From Streptomyces albiflavescens (GTDB taxonomy: Bacteria > Actinomycetota > Actinomycetes > Streptomycetales > Streptomycetaceae): a DNA stretch of 64,000 nt. The DNA is taken from assembly GCF_014645835.1 (NCBI RefSeq), contig NZ_BMMM01000003.1, positions 1 to 64,000 on the forward strand, read 5' to 3'. Shown piece after piece: positions 1 to 7,385 of this stretch (position 1 is its first letter; each line of letters begins with the position of its first letter). The notes beneath the pieces were generated by a model. It was not told the origin of the DNA. It was given only the letters and a program-made list of their open reading frames with translations, and ran no database searches. The position numbers and the translations under genes were made by a program.

Positions 1-374
1 GAAGCACCCACCGACTACTGGCTCGCTGATCTGCCCGTCGGCACCCCGATCGCCGAGCTGGTCCGCCTGGCGAAGATCCGCTGGCGCATCGAGCACGACT
101 ACCGGGAACTCAAACACGGCCTCGGCCTGGACCACTTCGAGAGCCGTTCCTGGACCGGGTGGCATCACCACGTCACCCTGGTCACCGCCGCCCACGCCTT
201 CCTCACCGAACAGCGCCTGGCCCCAAAAGCCGATACAGCGGACTCACCCTCTACCAGATTCTCGACGCCATCCAGGACCTGCTGAACTGCTGGACCGGCA
301 CCTGCACCACCTGCCACCGCCCCCTGCCCCGAACATCCACCACCAGCCCAAACCCAAGAACCAGAGCAACCTAA
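1..374 (+). pseudogene. IS701/IS4-type transposase, C-terminal part, frameshifted
   Basis: The frame open from base 1 encodes the tail of a DDE transposase. It contains the YRELK signature (RIEHDYRELKHGLGLDHFE, residues about 30-48), the Y-(2)-R-(3)-E-(6)-K type motif carrying the catalytic Glu of IS4/IS701-like enzymes. The frame stops at 285. The expected tail (GLTLYQILDAIQDLL, then a cysteine-rich end) continues in another frame from about 240 to the stop at 374. One missing G near 238-241 (GCGGACTC where GCGGGACTC would keep the frame) explains this. The 5' part lies outside the window. It is probably inactive unless the shift is a sequencing error. Confidence 0.75.
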
Positions 375-385
375 CGGAGTCCTAC

Positions 386-414
386 TAGTGCTGCGCCGCG
401 GAAGTTCCGCCGAT
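386..414 (+). repeat. IS630-type terminal inverted repeat, outer left copy
   Basis: TAGTGCTGCGCC followed by GCGGAAGTTCCGCCGAT sits in a CTAG context. It matches the reverse complement of the element end at 2760 at 28 of 29 positions. That is a better match than the nearer end at 1066, which carries a 2-bp insertion after TAGTG. It lies just upstream of the dihydrofolate-reductase-like gene and may be the true left end of a larger unit. Confidence 0.7.
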
Positions 415-462
415 GAGTTTCCGGCGGTTGCACGGTCTACCCGTCGACGAAGGGGGCACACC

Positions 463-1068
463 ATGCGCAAGATCATCGTTTGCACGTTCCTGACGCTCGA
501 CGGCGTCATGCAGGCGCCGGGCGGTCCGGACGAGGACGCTGGGAGCGGCTTCAAGCACGGCGGCTGGCAGAAACCGGTGGCCGACGACGAGGTCGGCACG
601 GCCATCGCCGGTTGGTACGAGCACTCCGACGCGATGCTGCTCGGCCGCAAGACGTACGAGATCTTCGCGTCGTACTGGCCAACCGCCGATCCCGACAACC
701 CGTTCACCGATCGGATGAACAGCATGCACAAGTACGTGGCGTCTCGGACCCTGACGTCCGTCGAGTGGCAGAACTCCACGCTGCTGGAGGGCGACATCGT
801 CGATGCCGTACGCCAGCTGAAGGCGTCCGACGGCGGCAACATCAACGTCGTCGGCAGCGGCGACCTCGCCCAGACCCTCATGCAGCACGGCCTCGTCGAC
901 GAGTACCGGCTGACCATCCACCCGGTGATCATCGGTACCGGCAAGCGGCTGTTCGCCGACGGAGCGATCCCCACTGCGCTGGAGCCGGTCAGCGTCTCGA
1001 CGACGAAGGGCGGCACCGTCGTCGGCGTCTACCGGCCGAACGGTAAGCCCAGCTACGACAGCTACTAG
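463..1068 (+). CDS. Dihydrofolate reductase family protein (RibD C-terminal domain type)
   Basis: A 201-residue cytosolic protein of the RibD_C/DHFR fold. The N-terminus MRKIIVCTFLTLDGVMQAPG is the usual start of this family. LGRKTYEIF and GSGDLAQTLM match the NADPH-binding parts, and the strand near residues 150-190 (DEYRLTIHPVIIGTGKRLF) is characteristic. The ATG follows AAGGGGGCA. The family are presumed reductases of unknown substrate; most members are not true folate enzymes. The stop codon TAG at 1066-1068 is the first three bases of an IS630-type end, so the native C-terminus may have been clipped by insertion. Another copy of that end lies 48 bp beyond its 5' side, so the gene may travel with the mobile DNA. 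Confidence 0.85.
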   Translation: MRKIIVCTFLTLDGVMQAPGGPDEDAGSGFKHGGWQKPVADDEVGTAIAGWYEHSDAMLLGRKTYEIFASYWPTADPDNPFTDRMNSMHKYVASRTLTSVEWQNSTLLEGDIVDAVRQLKASDGGNINVVGSGDLAQTLMQHGLVDEYRLTIHPVIIGTGKRLFADGAIPTALEPVSVSTTKGGTVVGVYRPNGKPSYDSY

Positions 1069-1119
1069 TGTCGTGCGCCGCGGAAGTTCCGCCGATGGCC
1101 ATCGGCTCGTTGGCCGGGC

Positions 1120-2197
1120 ATGGTGCTTGATGCTGATGATCGGTGTGCGCTGGAGGAACGGGTACGTGCGCATACCGCCCCGCAACGCGTGGCCCGCCGC
1201 GCGCGCATAGTCCTGCTGGCTGCTGGAGGGTGCCCAGCCTGGCGGATAGCGGAGATTGTTCGGGTGGATGTCTCCACGGTGGTGCGGTGGCGGGACCGGT
1301 ACGCCCGGGAGGGGCTGGCAGGGCTGGACGACCGGCCCCGCTCGGGCAGACCGCCCATCCACGGGCCCGAGGTCCGGCTGCGGATCGTGGCGACGGCCAC
1401 CAGCACGCCGCCCCACCCCTACAACGGCTGGTCGCACCGGCTGATCGCCGAGCACCTGGAGGACAACACGAGCATCTCCGCCTCCCAGGTCGGGCGGATT
1501 CTCGCTGCGCTCCAGGTCAAGCCCCATCGGGTCCGCGGCTGGCTGACCCGGCCCGCCGACCCGCACTTCTTCACCAAGGCGGCCGAGGTGTGCGCCCTTT
1601 ACCGCAGCTGCCCACCGCGCTCGGTGGTGGTGTCGGTGGACGAAGACCGCGATGGCCGCCCGTTCCCGCAAGCACCCCGACCGGTTGCCTGGCCGGGGAC
1701 GGGTGCGCCTGCGGGAGTTCGAGTACGTCCGTCACGGCACCGTCTCGGTCACCGCCGCGCTGGATGTGCACACCGGGCAGGTCGTCGTGGAGGAGCTGCC
1801 GCGCAACGACTCCGCGCATTTCGTCAGGTTCCTGGCCTGGCTGGAGAGGTGTATTCCCGCTGAGCTGACGGTCCATCTGGTCCTGGACAACGGCTCCTCG
1901 CACACCTCCAGAGCCACCCGGGCCTGGCTGACCAAGCACCCACGGATCGTGGCGCACTACACCCCCAAGCACGCCTCCTGGCTCAACCAGGTGGAAATCT
2001 TCTTCTCTCTCCTGGCCCGGGCCGTCCTGCGCCACGGGGACTTCTCCTCCCGCAGGGACCTGCTGGAGAAGGTCACCGGCTTCACCATTTTCCACAACGA
2101 GACGGCTCGCCCGTTCCGTTGGAACTACGAGGGGCGGCCCCGCCAGACTGGGGATGAGAGCGCCGTCGCCGCGAAGGAACCGTGCCATGCCCGCTGA
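1120..2197 (+). pseudogene. IS630 family transposase, split by a frameshift
   Basis: The first half (from ATG 1120) has tandem N-terminal HTH domains (RIVLLAAGGCPAWRIAEIV, then a TVVRWRDRYA region) and the first catalytic Asp in SVVVSVDE near 1640. The second half, in the +1 frame from about 1650 to the TGA at 2195-2197, has the second Asp (HLVLDNGSSHTS) and the Glu of HASWLNQVEIFF. Joined, they give a complete DDE enzyme of about 355 residues. The break is at GTGGACGAAGACC, where relatives would read VDEKT, which fits loss of two bases. It is either inactive, or made by +1 frameshifting at this spot. Confidence 0.8.
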
Positions 2198-2729
2198 CTC
2201 CGTCCTGCAGATCAAAATCACTCTGGCCGACATCCGCCCGCCGATCTGGCGACGGCTGCAGGTCCCGGCCGACCTCACGCTCGACAGCCTGCACCTGACG
2301 ATCCAGACCGCGATGGGATGGGAGAACTACCACATGCACCTCTTCCAGACCCCGACTGGCGACTACGGGCGCCGTGACAGCGAGCTCGGCCACCGCGACG
2401 AACGCAAGGTCCCGCTCTACGCGGTCGCGCCCGCCGCAGGAGACAAGATCAGCTACACCTACGACTTCGGTGACGACTGGGTCCACCGCATCGAGGTGGA
2501 GAAGGCCCTGCCCCGGGAACCGGGAACGGCCTACCCCCGCTGCCTGACCGGCCGCCGGGCCTGCCCACCAGAAGACTGCGGCGGCCCGTGGGGCTACGCG
2601 AACTTCATCGAGGCCATCACCGACCCCGGACACGAGGAGCACGACGAACTACTGGAGTGGGTCGGCGGAGCCTTCGACCCCAGCCAGTTCGACGTCGAGG
2701 ACATCAACAAGCGCCTTACCGCCCGATAG
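2187..2729 (+). CDS. Plasmid pRiA4b ORF-3-like protein (IS passenger)
   Basis: A 180-residue protein of the pRiA4b ORF-3 family. Diagnostic segments are LQIKITLADIRPPIWRRLQV at the N-terminus, LHLTIQTAMGWENYHMHLF, YTYDFGDDWVHRIEVE at mid-length and the C-terminal ACPPEDCGGPWGY. The function of the family is unknown; members are common on plasmids and next to transposases. The ATG at 2187 follows GAAGGAAC and overlaps the transposase stop by 11 bp, so the two are probably co-translated; an in-frame start at 2154 is possible. The gene lies wholly between the transposase and the right inverted repeat, so it is cargo of the element. Confidence 0.85.
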   Translation: MPADSVLQIKITLADIRPPIWRRLQVPADLTLDSLHLTIQTAMGWENYHMHLFQTPTGDYGRRDSELGHRDERKVPLYAVAPAAGDKISYTYDFGDDWVHRIEVEKALPREPGTAYPRCLTGRRACPPEDCGGPWGYANFIEAITDPGHEEHDELLEWVGGAFDPSQFDVEDINKRLTAR

Positions 2730-2830
2730 CGATCGGCGAAACTTCCGCGGCGCAGCACTAGGGGGCTTCTGATGGGTCTCCGCGGCGTCGCGACGCCCGG
2801 CACGCACTCTCGCCGCACCGGACAAAAGCC

Positions 2831-3916
2831 CTAGTGATTTGGTCCGGAGGTCCTGTCGCAGTAGCGGCAGATCCGGTCGATGATCTGGTCGGCTGTCTTG
2901 GTCCAGCGGAACGGGCGGGCCTGTTCGTTCCAGACCTCGATCCATTTCTCCAGGGCTGCCTGGAGCGCGTCGACTGAGCAGAACACCCCGCGTTCCAGGC
3001 AGCGGCGCTGCAGTTCCGCGAACCAGCGTTCTACCTGGTTGATCCACGACGAGTACGTGGGTGTGAAGTGCAGAGCGAAACGTGGGTGGGCCACCAGCCA
3101 CTTGTGCACGACCGGCGCCTTGTGCGCGGAGAGGTTGTCGCAGATCACGTGGACTGCCAGGCCGGGCTCCACCTTGTGGTCGAGCAGGTCCAGGAAGTCA
3201 CGGAAGTCCTCGGCGGCGTGACGGGCGGACACCTTGCCGATCACTTTCCCGGTGACGGTGTCCAGCGCCGCGAACAGATCGGTGGTGCCGTGCCGGATGC
3301 AGTCGAAACTGCGCCGCTCGGGGACACCGGGCAGCATCGGGAGCACGGGTGCGGTCCGTTCCAGTGCCTGGATCTGTGGTTTCTCGTCGACCGAGAAGAC
3401 CACCGCGTTCGCCGGCGGGGCCAGATAGAGCCCGACCACATCCCGGATCTTGTCCAGCAGCAACGGATCCGGGGAGATCTTGAACGTCTCGGTACGGTGC
3501 GGCTGCAGCCCGAACGCCTGCCAGATGCGGTGCACACTGGTCGGCGAGATACCCACCTGGCGTGCCAACTCCCGCTTGGACCAGTGCGTTCCGCCATCCG
3601 GCACCGCTTCCAGCGTCCGCACCACCACCTCCTCGACCTGCGCGTCGGTGATGGTGCGCGGCACCCCGGGGCGCGGCTCGTCGGACAAGCCGTCGAGCCG
3701 CTCGGCCAGAAACCGGGTCCGCCACCGGCGCACCGTCTTGCGGTCGGTCTCCAGCCGGGCCGCCACCGCGGTATTGCTCAGCCCGTCCGCGCAGGCGAGC
3801 ACGATCGCGGCCCGCTTGGCCAGGCCCTGCGCCGTCGACCGGCGCCGGGCCCAGTTCCGCAAGATCGACCGCTCATCCCCGGACAGCACGAGCGGCTCCA
3901 GCCTGGTGTCCCCCAT
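2831..3916 (-). CDS. IS630 family transposase (intact)
   Basis: A 361-residue DDE transposase with no frame interruption. The N-terminal half has the two HTH units (GLSNTAVAARLETDRKTVRRW and RELARQVGISPTSVHRIW). The catalytic core has SVDEKPQIQALER (first Asp), VICDNLSAHK (second Asp) and YSSWINQVERWF (Glu). The ATG at 3916 is preceded by CTGGAGGC with 5-nt spacing and is preferred over the in-frame start at 3982. The stop TAG is formed by the terminal CTAG of the element. It is distinct in sequence from the split transposase at 1120-2197, so this is a second IS630 lineage. All catalytic residues are present, so it may be active. Confidence 0.93.
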   Translation of the reverse strand: MGDTRLEPLVLSGDERSILRNWARRRSTAQGLAKRAAIVLACADGLSNTAVAARLETDRKTVRRWRTRFLAERLDGLSDEPRPGVPRTITDAQVEEVVVRTLEAVPDGGTHWSKRELARQVGISPTSVHRIWQAFGLQPHRTETFKISPDPLLLDKIRDVVGLYLAPPANAVVFSVDEKPQIQALERTAPVLPMLPGVPERRSFDCIRHGTTDLFAALDTVTGKVIGKVSARHAAEDFRDFLDLLDHKVEPGLAVHVICDNLSAHKAPVVHKWLVAHPRFALHFTPTYSSWINQVERWFAELQRRCLERGVFCSVDALQAALEKWIEVWNEQARPFRWTKTADQIIDRICRYCDRTSGPNH

Positions 3917-4020
3917 GCCTCCAGGACACCGCCCACAGCCACCGCACGACTGGCAAACGCCCGAATCTGAAACGGAAAGCAACTCACGAGGCGAGACCAG
4001 AACTCAAGACCGGGACACTA
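2832..4020. mobile_element. IS630-family insertion sequence (intact)
   Basis: The element runs from TAGTGATTTGGTCC at 2832 to the inverted end TAGTGTCCCGGTC read back from 4020. The inverted repeats are imperfect (TAGTG, GGTC, GAG and TC positions conserved) and both edges lie in CTAG. It contains one complete transposase and has landed inside the MITE-like element 2759-4147. Confidence 0.75.
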
Positions 4021-4023
4021 GTA

Positions 4024-4069
4024 GCTCCTCCCCCACGCTCGGCTTCGCTCGCGCGGGGGACCCCCATCG
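4024..4069. repeat. Short dispersed palindromic repeat, copy 1
   Basis: A CTCCCCCACGC, CTCGGCTTCGCTCG, CGCGGGGGACCCCCATCG arrangement forms a C-run/G-run hairpin around a GGCTTCGCTC core. A close copy in the other orientation lies at 41528-41569. In both places it sits inside a MITE-like element. I know this motif as a frequent Streptomyces intergenic repeat. It could act as a terminator. Confidence 0.6.
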
Positions 4070-4259
4070 AGGACTTCCGCCCGGCACGCCGAGAGCACGC
4101 ACCGAACGCCGCTCCTTCTTCCACGGAGATCCATCAGAAACCCCCTAAGCGTCTCGCCGGACGACCACGCGATCGGGCGGTGATCGCCGTCCGGGCGGAC
4201 CCACCGGGGCAACCGGCACAGGCGCACACCAGGACCAACGATCGGCCGATCCAAGCGGA

Positions 4260-5207
4260 CTAGCGAGTCGCCTGGAACGTACGCCGGTACGCCTGCGGCG
4301 TGACACCGATCGCCGCGTGCAGATGCTGGCGCAGCGAGGTTCCGGTCGCGAAGCCGACCTCGCCGGCGATCTGGTCCACCGAGAGGTCGCTGGACTCCAG
4401 CAGATGGCGGGCTCGGGAGACCCGCTGCTGGATGAGCCAGCGGCCGGGGCTCATGCCCACCTCGTCGTTGAATCGGCGGGCGAAGGTGCGCAGGCTCATC
4501 CGGGCGTGGCCCGCGAGGTCGGTCAGTGTCAGCGGGTCGCCGAGGCGGGCGAGGGCCCATGCCCGGGTGGCGGCCGTACTCGTCCCCGAGGGTTCCGGCA
4601 CGGGCTGCTCGATGTACTGGGCCTGGCCGCCCTCCCGCAGGGGCGGGACCACACAGCGCCGGGCCACCTTGTTCGCCAGCTCGCTGCCGTGGTCCTTGCG
4701 GAGGATGTGCAGGCAGACGTCGATGCCGGATGCGGCGCCCGCCGAGGTGAGGATCGAGCCGTCATCGACGAACAGGACGTCCGGGTCCAGCGACACACGC
4801 GGGAACAGGCGCCGGAACTCGTCGACCACCTGCCAGTGCGTGGTCGCCCGGTGCCCGTCCAGCAGGCCGGCCGCCGCCAGGACGAACGCACCCGTGCAGA
4901 TGGAGACGAGGCGGGTGCCGGGCCGGATCAGCGCGAGCGCGGCGGTGAGTTCGTCGGAGGGCTCCATGACGAGCCTCGCCGGGGCGATCGCCGTGATCAC
5001 CACGGTGTCCGCGGTCGACAGCGCCTCGGGACCGTGATCGACGGCGACCGAGAAGTCGGCGTTGGTGCGGACCGGACGGCCGTCGACGGTGCAGGTCACC
5101 ACCTCGTAGCGGCCGTCCGCCGCGCCGAAGATCCGGCTGGGGATGCCCAGCTCGAAGGGGTATACGCCGTCCAGCGCCAGGACGACCACTCGCTCCACGG
5201 AATGCAT
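4260..5207 (-). CDS. GlxA-type transcriptional regulator (DJ-1/PfpI domain plus AraC HTH)
   Basis: A 315-residue two-domain regulator. Residues 5-175 form a DJ-1/PfpI-like amidotransferase fold, with VVVLALDGVYPFELGIPSRIF at the start and the elbow region LVSICTGAFVLAAAGLLDGHRATTHW. Residues about 210-310 form an AraC-type double HTH ending in GFATGTSLRQHLHAAIGVTPQAYRRTF. The Cys in SICTGAF is kept, though in this family the domain is usually a ligand sensor rather than an enzyme. It is divergent from the oxidoreductase at 5279 across 71 bp, so it probably controls that gene and itself. Confidence 0.9.
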   Translation of the reverse strand: MHSVERVVVLALDGVYPFELGIPSRIFGAADGRYEVVTCTVDGRPVRTNADFSVAVDHGPEALSTADTVVITAIAPARLVMEPSDELTAALALIRPGTRLVSICTGAFVLAAAGLLDGHRATTHWQVVDEFRRLFPRVSLDPDVLFVDDGSILTSAGAASGIDVCLHILRKDHGSELANKVARRCVVPPLREGGQAQYIEQPVPEPSGTSTAATRAWALARLGDPLTLTDLAGHARMSLRTFARRFNDEVGMSPGRWLIQQRVSRARHLLESSDLSVDQIAGEVGFATGTSLRQHLHAAIGVTPQAYRRTFQATR

Positions 5208-5227
5208 GGCACGATCCTATCGAAGCT

Positions 5228-5241
5228 TGGCAATCATGCCA
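5228..5241. promoter_or_regulatory. Small inverted repeat in the divergent promoter
   Basis: TGGCA-ATCA-TGCCA lies midway between the divergent GlxA-type regulator and the oxidoreductase. It is short but perfect and is the best operator candidate in this 71-bp gap. Confidence 0.35.
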
Positions 5242-5278
5242 TTTTCTTGCCGAGTCGATCCCGGCACGCTGGGACACC

Positions 5279-6229
5279 ATGAGCACTGTGAACACCATGC
5301 GAGCCATCAGTCAGGACGTCCTCGGCGGTCCCGAGGTACTCAAGGAAGTGCAGGTGAAGCGCCCCGCGCCGCGCCCCAACGAGGTACTGGTCCGGGTGCG
5401 CGCGGCCGGCGTCAACCCGACCGACTGGAAGCACCGCGCGACCGGCGGATTCCTCGGCGAGCCGCCCTTCGTCCTCGGCTGGGACGTCTCCGGCGTCGTC
5501 GAGGCGGCCGGAATCGGCGTCGCCCGCTTCAAGCCCGGGGACGAGGTCTTCGGCATGCTGCCCTACCCGTTCGGCCACGGCTCGCACGCCGAGTTCGTCA
5601 CCGCCCCCGCCCGCGCCTTCGCGCACAAGCCGTCCGGGATCGACCACATTCAGGCGGGCGCGCTTCCGCTGGTCTCGCTGACCGCCTGGCAGGCCCTGGT
5701 CGAGACGGCGGACATCCAGCCGGGTCAGCGGGTGCTGATCCACGCGGCGGCCGGCGGGGTGGGCCATGTGGCCGTGCAGATCGCCAAGGCACGGGGCGCG
5801 TACGTCATCGGTACCGCCAGCGCGGGCAAGCACGAGTTCCTGCGGGGGATCGGCGTGGACGAGGCGATCGACTACCGGGAGACCGACTTCACCGAGGCCG
5901 TGAAGGACGTCGACGTCGTCCTGGACACGATCGGCGACGAGTACTCCGTCCGCTCACTGCGCGTGCTGCGCCCGGGCGGGATCGTGGTCTCGATCCTGCC
6001 GGTCGGGTCGGAGGACTTCTACGAGGAGGCCGAGCGGCTCGGCGTACGAGCGGTCAGGATGCTCGTCGACGCCTCCCGCACCGGTATGCAGGCGATCGCG
6101 GAGCTCGTCGAGGCAGGGAAGCTGCGCGCCACGATCGCCGACACCTTCCCGCTGGCCGATGCCGCCGAGGCGCATGCGCTCGGCGACACCGGCCGAACCA
6201 CTGGGAAGCTCGTCCTGGTCGTCAACTGA
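5279..6229 (+). CDS. NADP-dependent quinone oxidoreductase-like enzyme (MDR superfamily)
   Basis: A 316-residue zinc-free medium-chain dehydrogenase/reductase. The N-terminal GroES-like domain (residues 7-120) carries RVRAAGVNPTDWKHR, typical of zeta-crystallin/quinone reductases and lacking zinc cysteines. The Rossmann domain carries VLIHAAAGGVGHVAVQIAKARGAYVIGTAS, whose AAGGVG loop binds NADPH. The expected reaction is reduction of quinones or enones. The start at 5279 has a weak GGGA upstream; ATG 5297 is an alternative. It is divergent from the GlxA-type regulator and convergent with the alcohol dehydrogenase 24 bp downstream. Confidence 0.9.
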   Translation: MSTVNTMRAISQDVLGGPEVLKEVQVKRPAPRPNEVLVRVRAAGVNPTDWKHRATGGFLGEPPFVLGWDVSGVVEAAGIGVARFKPGDEVFGMLPYPFGHGSHAEFVTAPARAFAHKPSGIDHIQAGALPLVSLTAWQALVETADIQPGQRVLIHAAAGGVGHVAVQIAKARGAYVIGTASAGKHEFLRGIGVDEAIDYRETDFTEAVKDVDVVLDTIGDEYSVRSLRVLRPGGIVVSILPVGSEDFYEEAERLGVRAVRMLVDASRTGMQAIAELVEAGKLRATIADTFPLADAAEAHALGDTGRTTGKLVLVVN

Positions 6230-6253
6230 AGGCAGTCGGCCGGAAGTCGTCGT

Positions 6254-7360
6254 CTAGAAGGTGAGCACGGGCTTGATCGTCTTGCCCGCGCTCATGTCCC
6301 GCACCGCCCGCTCGATGTCCGCGAACGGATAGTGGCTGATCAGGCGGTGCAGCGGGAGCCGTCCGTCCTGGACGAGCGCGACCAGCGCGGGGATGGAGGT
6401 CTGGGTCTCACTGTCACCGAGGGTGAGGCCCACGACCTTCTTGCCGGGCAGCAACGCGTTGACGTCCAGGGCGACTTCGGTGCCGAAGGGCGGTGCGCCG
6501 ACGACGACCAGGGTGCCGCGCGGGGCGAGCGCGTCGGCACCCTTGCGCAGGACGGCGACAGCGCCCGTGGTCTCCACGACACCGTCGGCGCCGCGGCCGT
6601 CGGTGAGGGCGAGCACCGCCTCGGTGACATCGGCCTCGGCCGCGTTCACGGTGTGCGTGGCACCCAACTCCCTGGCCAGCTCAAGCCGTTCGCTGACCAT
6701 GTCCACGGCGATGACCGTGGTCGCGGGGGTCAGGGCCGCCGCCATCACCGCGGACAGGCCGACGGCTCCGGCGCCGAGGACGACGAGGCAGCTGCCGGCT
6801 TCGGGCTTCAGTACGTTCCAGACGGCGCCCACTCCGGTCTGCACCCCGCAGCCCAGCGGGGCGATGGACTCCAGCTGGACGTTCGGATCGACTTTCACCA
6901 GGCTGCGCTCGTCCACCAACGCCCGTTCCGCGAAGGACGACTGCCCGAAGAAGTGGCCGCCGAGCGGCGCCCCGTCACGGCTGATCGTGCTGGTGCCGTC
7001 GGCGCGCCGACCACCGATGAGGTTCAGCGGCAGCCAGGTGACGCAGTACGCGGGATGTCCGTCACGGCAGTTGCGACAGCCGCCGCAGGAGGTGAAGGAC
7101 AGGACGACATGGTCGCCGGGGGCAACGCCGGTGACATTCGGGCCGACGGCCTCGACGACTCCCGCCCCCTCGTGTCCCAGGACACCGGGGAGGGGGAAGG
7201 GCAGACCGCCGCTCGCCACACCGAGGTCGGTGTGACACAGGCCGGTCGCCACCATACGGACGAGTGCCTCGCCGGGGCCGGGCTCGTCCAGCTCGACGTC
7301 GGTGAGGGCGAACGGCGCTCCCCCGGACTCGACCACGGCGGCGCGCGTAGTGGTGGACAT
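6254..7360 (-). CDS. Zinc-dependent NAD(P) alcohol dehydrogenase (aryl-alcohol type)
   Basis: A 368-residue class-III-like zinc alcohol dehydrogenase. Catalytic zinc ligands are in TGLCHTDL and GHEGAG. The structural zinc site is CGGCRNCRDGHPAYC. The coenzyme loop is CLVVLGAGAVGLSAVMAA. The arrangement resembles benzyl/aryl-alcohol dehydrogenases (XylB/AdhC type). It follows the aldehyde dehydrogenase gene by 25 bp on the same strand, so the two probably oxidise an alcohol to an acid in two steps. Expression is likely set by the MarR regulator beyond the operon head. The substrate is inferred only from family resemblance. Confidence 0.92.
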   Translation of the reverse strand: MSTTTRAAVVESGGAPFALTDVELDEPGPGEALVRMVATGLCHTDLGVASGGLPFPLPGVLGHEGAGVVEAVGPNVTGVAPGDHVVLSFTSCGGCRNCRDGHPAYCVTWLPLNLIGGRRADGTSTISRDGAPLGGHFFGQSSFAERALVDERSLVKVDPNVQLESIAPLGCGVQTGVGAVWNVLKPEAGSCLVVLGAGAVGLSAVMAAALTPATTVIAVDMVSERLELARELGATHTVNAAEADVTEAVLALTDGRGADGVVETTGAVAVLRKGADALAPRGTLVVVGAPPFGTEVALDVNALLPGKKVVGLTLGDSETQTSIPALVALVQDGRLPLHRLISHYPFADIERAVRDMSAGKTIKPVLTF

Positions 7361-7385
7361 CGCGTGAACTCCTTTGCGGGGGCGC

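Larger units (their letters stand above)
1066..2760. mobile_element. IS630-family element with passenger gene
   Basis: Bounded by TAGTG..CGCCGCGGAAGTTCCGCCGAT on the left and the inverted copy ending at 2760 on the right, both in CTAG, the favoured IS630 target with TA duplication. Inside are a transposase split over two frames (1120-2197) and a pRiA4b ORF-3-like gene (2187-2729) that ends 31 bp before the right end. The right end matches the outer copy at 386 better than the copy at 1066, so the transposing unit could instead be 386-2760. Confidence 0.75.
2759..4147. mobile_element. MITE-like element of about 200 bp, interrupted by an IS630-type insertion
   Basis: Ends are TAGGGGGCTTCTGATGG.. 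at 2759 and, inverted, TAGGGGGTTTCTGATGG.. from 4147. Twenty-four of 27 terminal bases are identical, with TA at each edge. Removing the 1.19-kb IS at 2832-4020 leaves only about 200 bp with no coding capacity, the size and structure expected of a MITE. Its left TA is shared with the right end of the 1066-2760 element, so the units are abutted. Confidence 0.7.
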
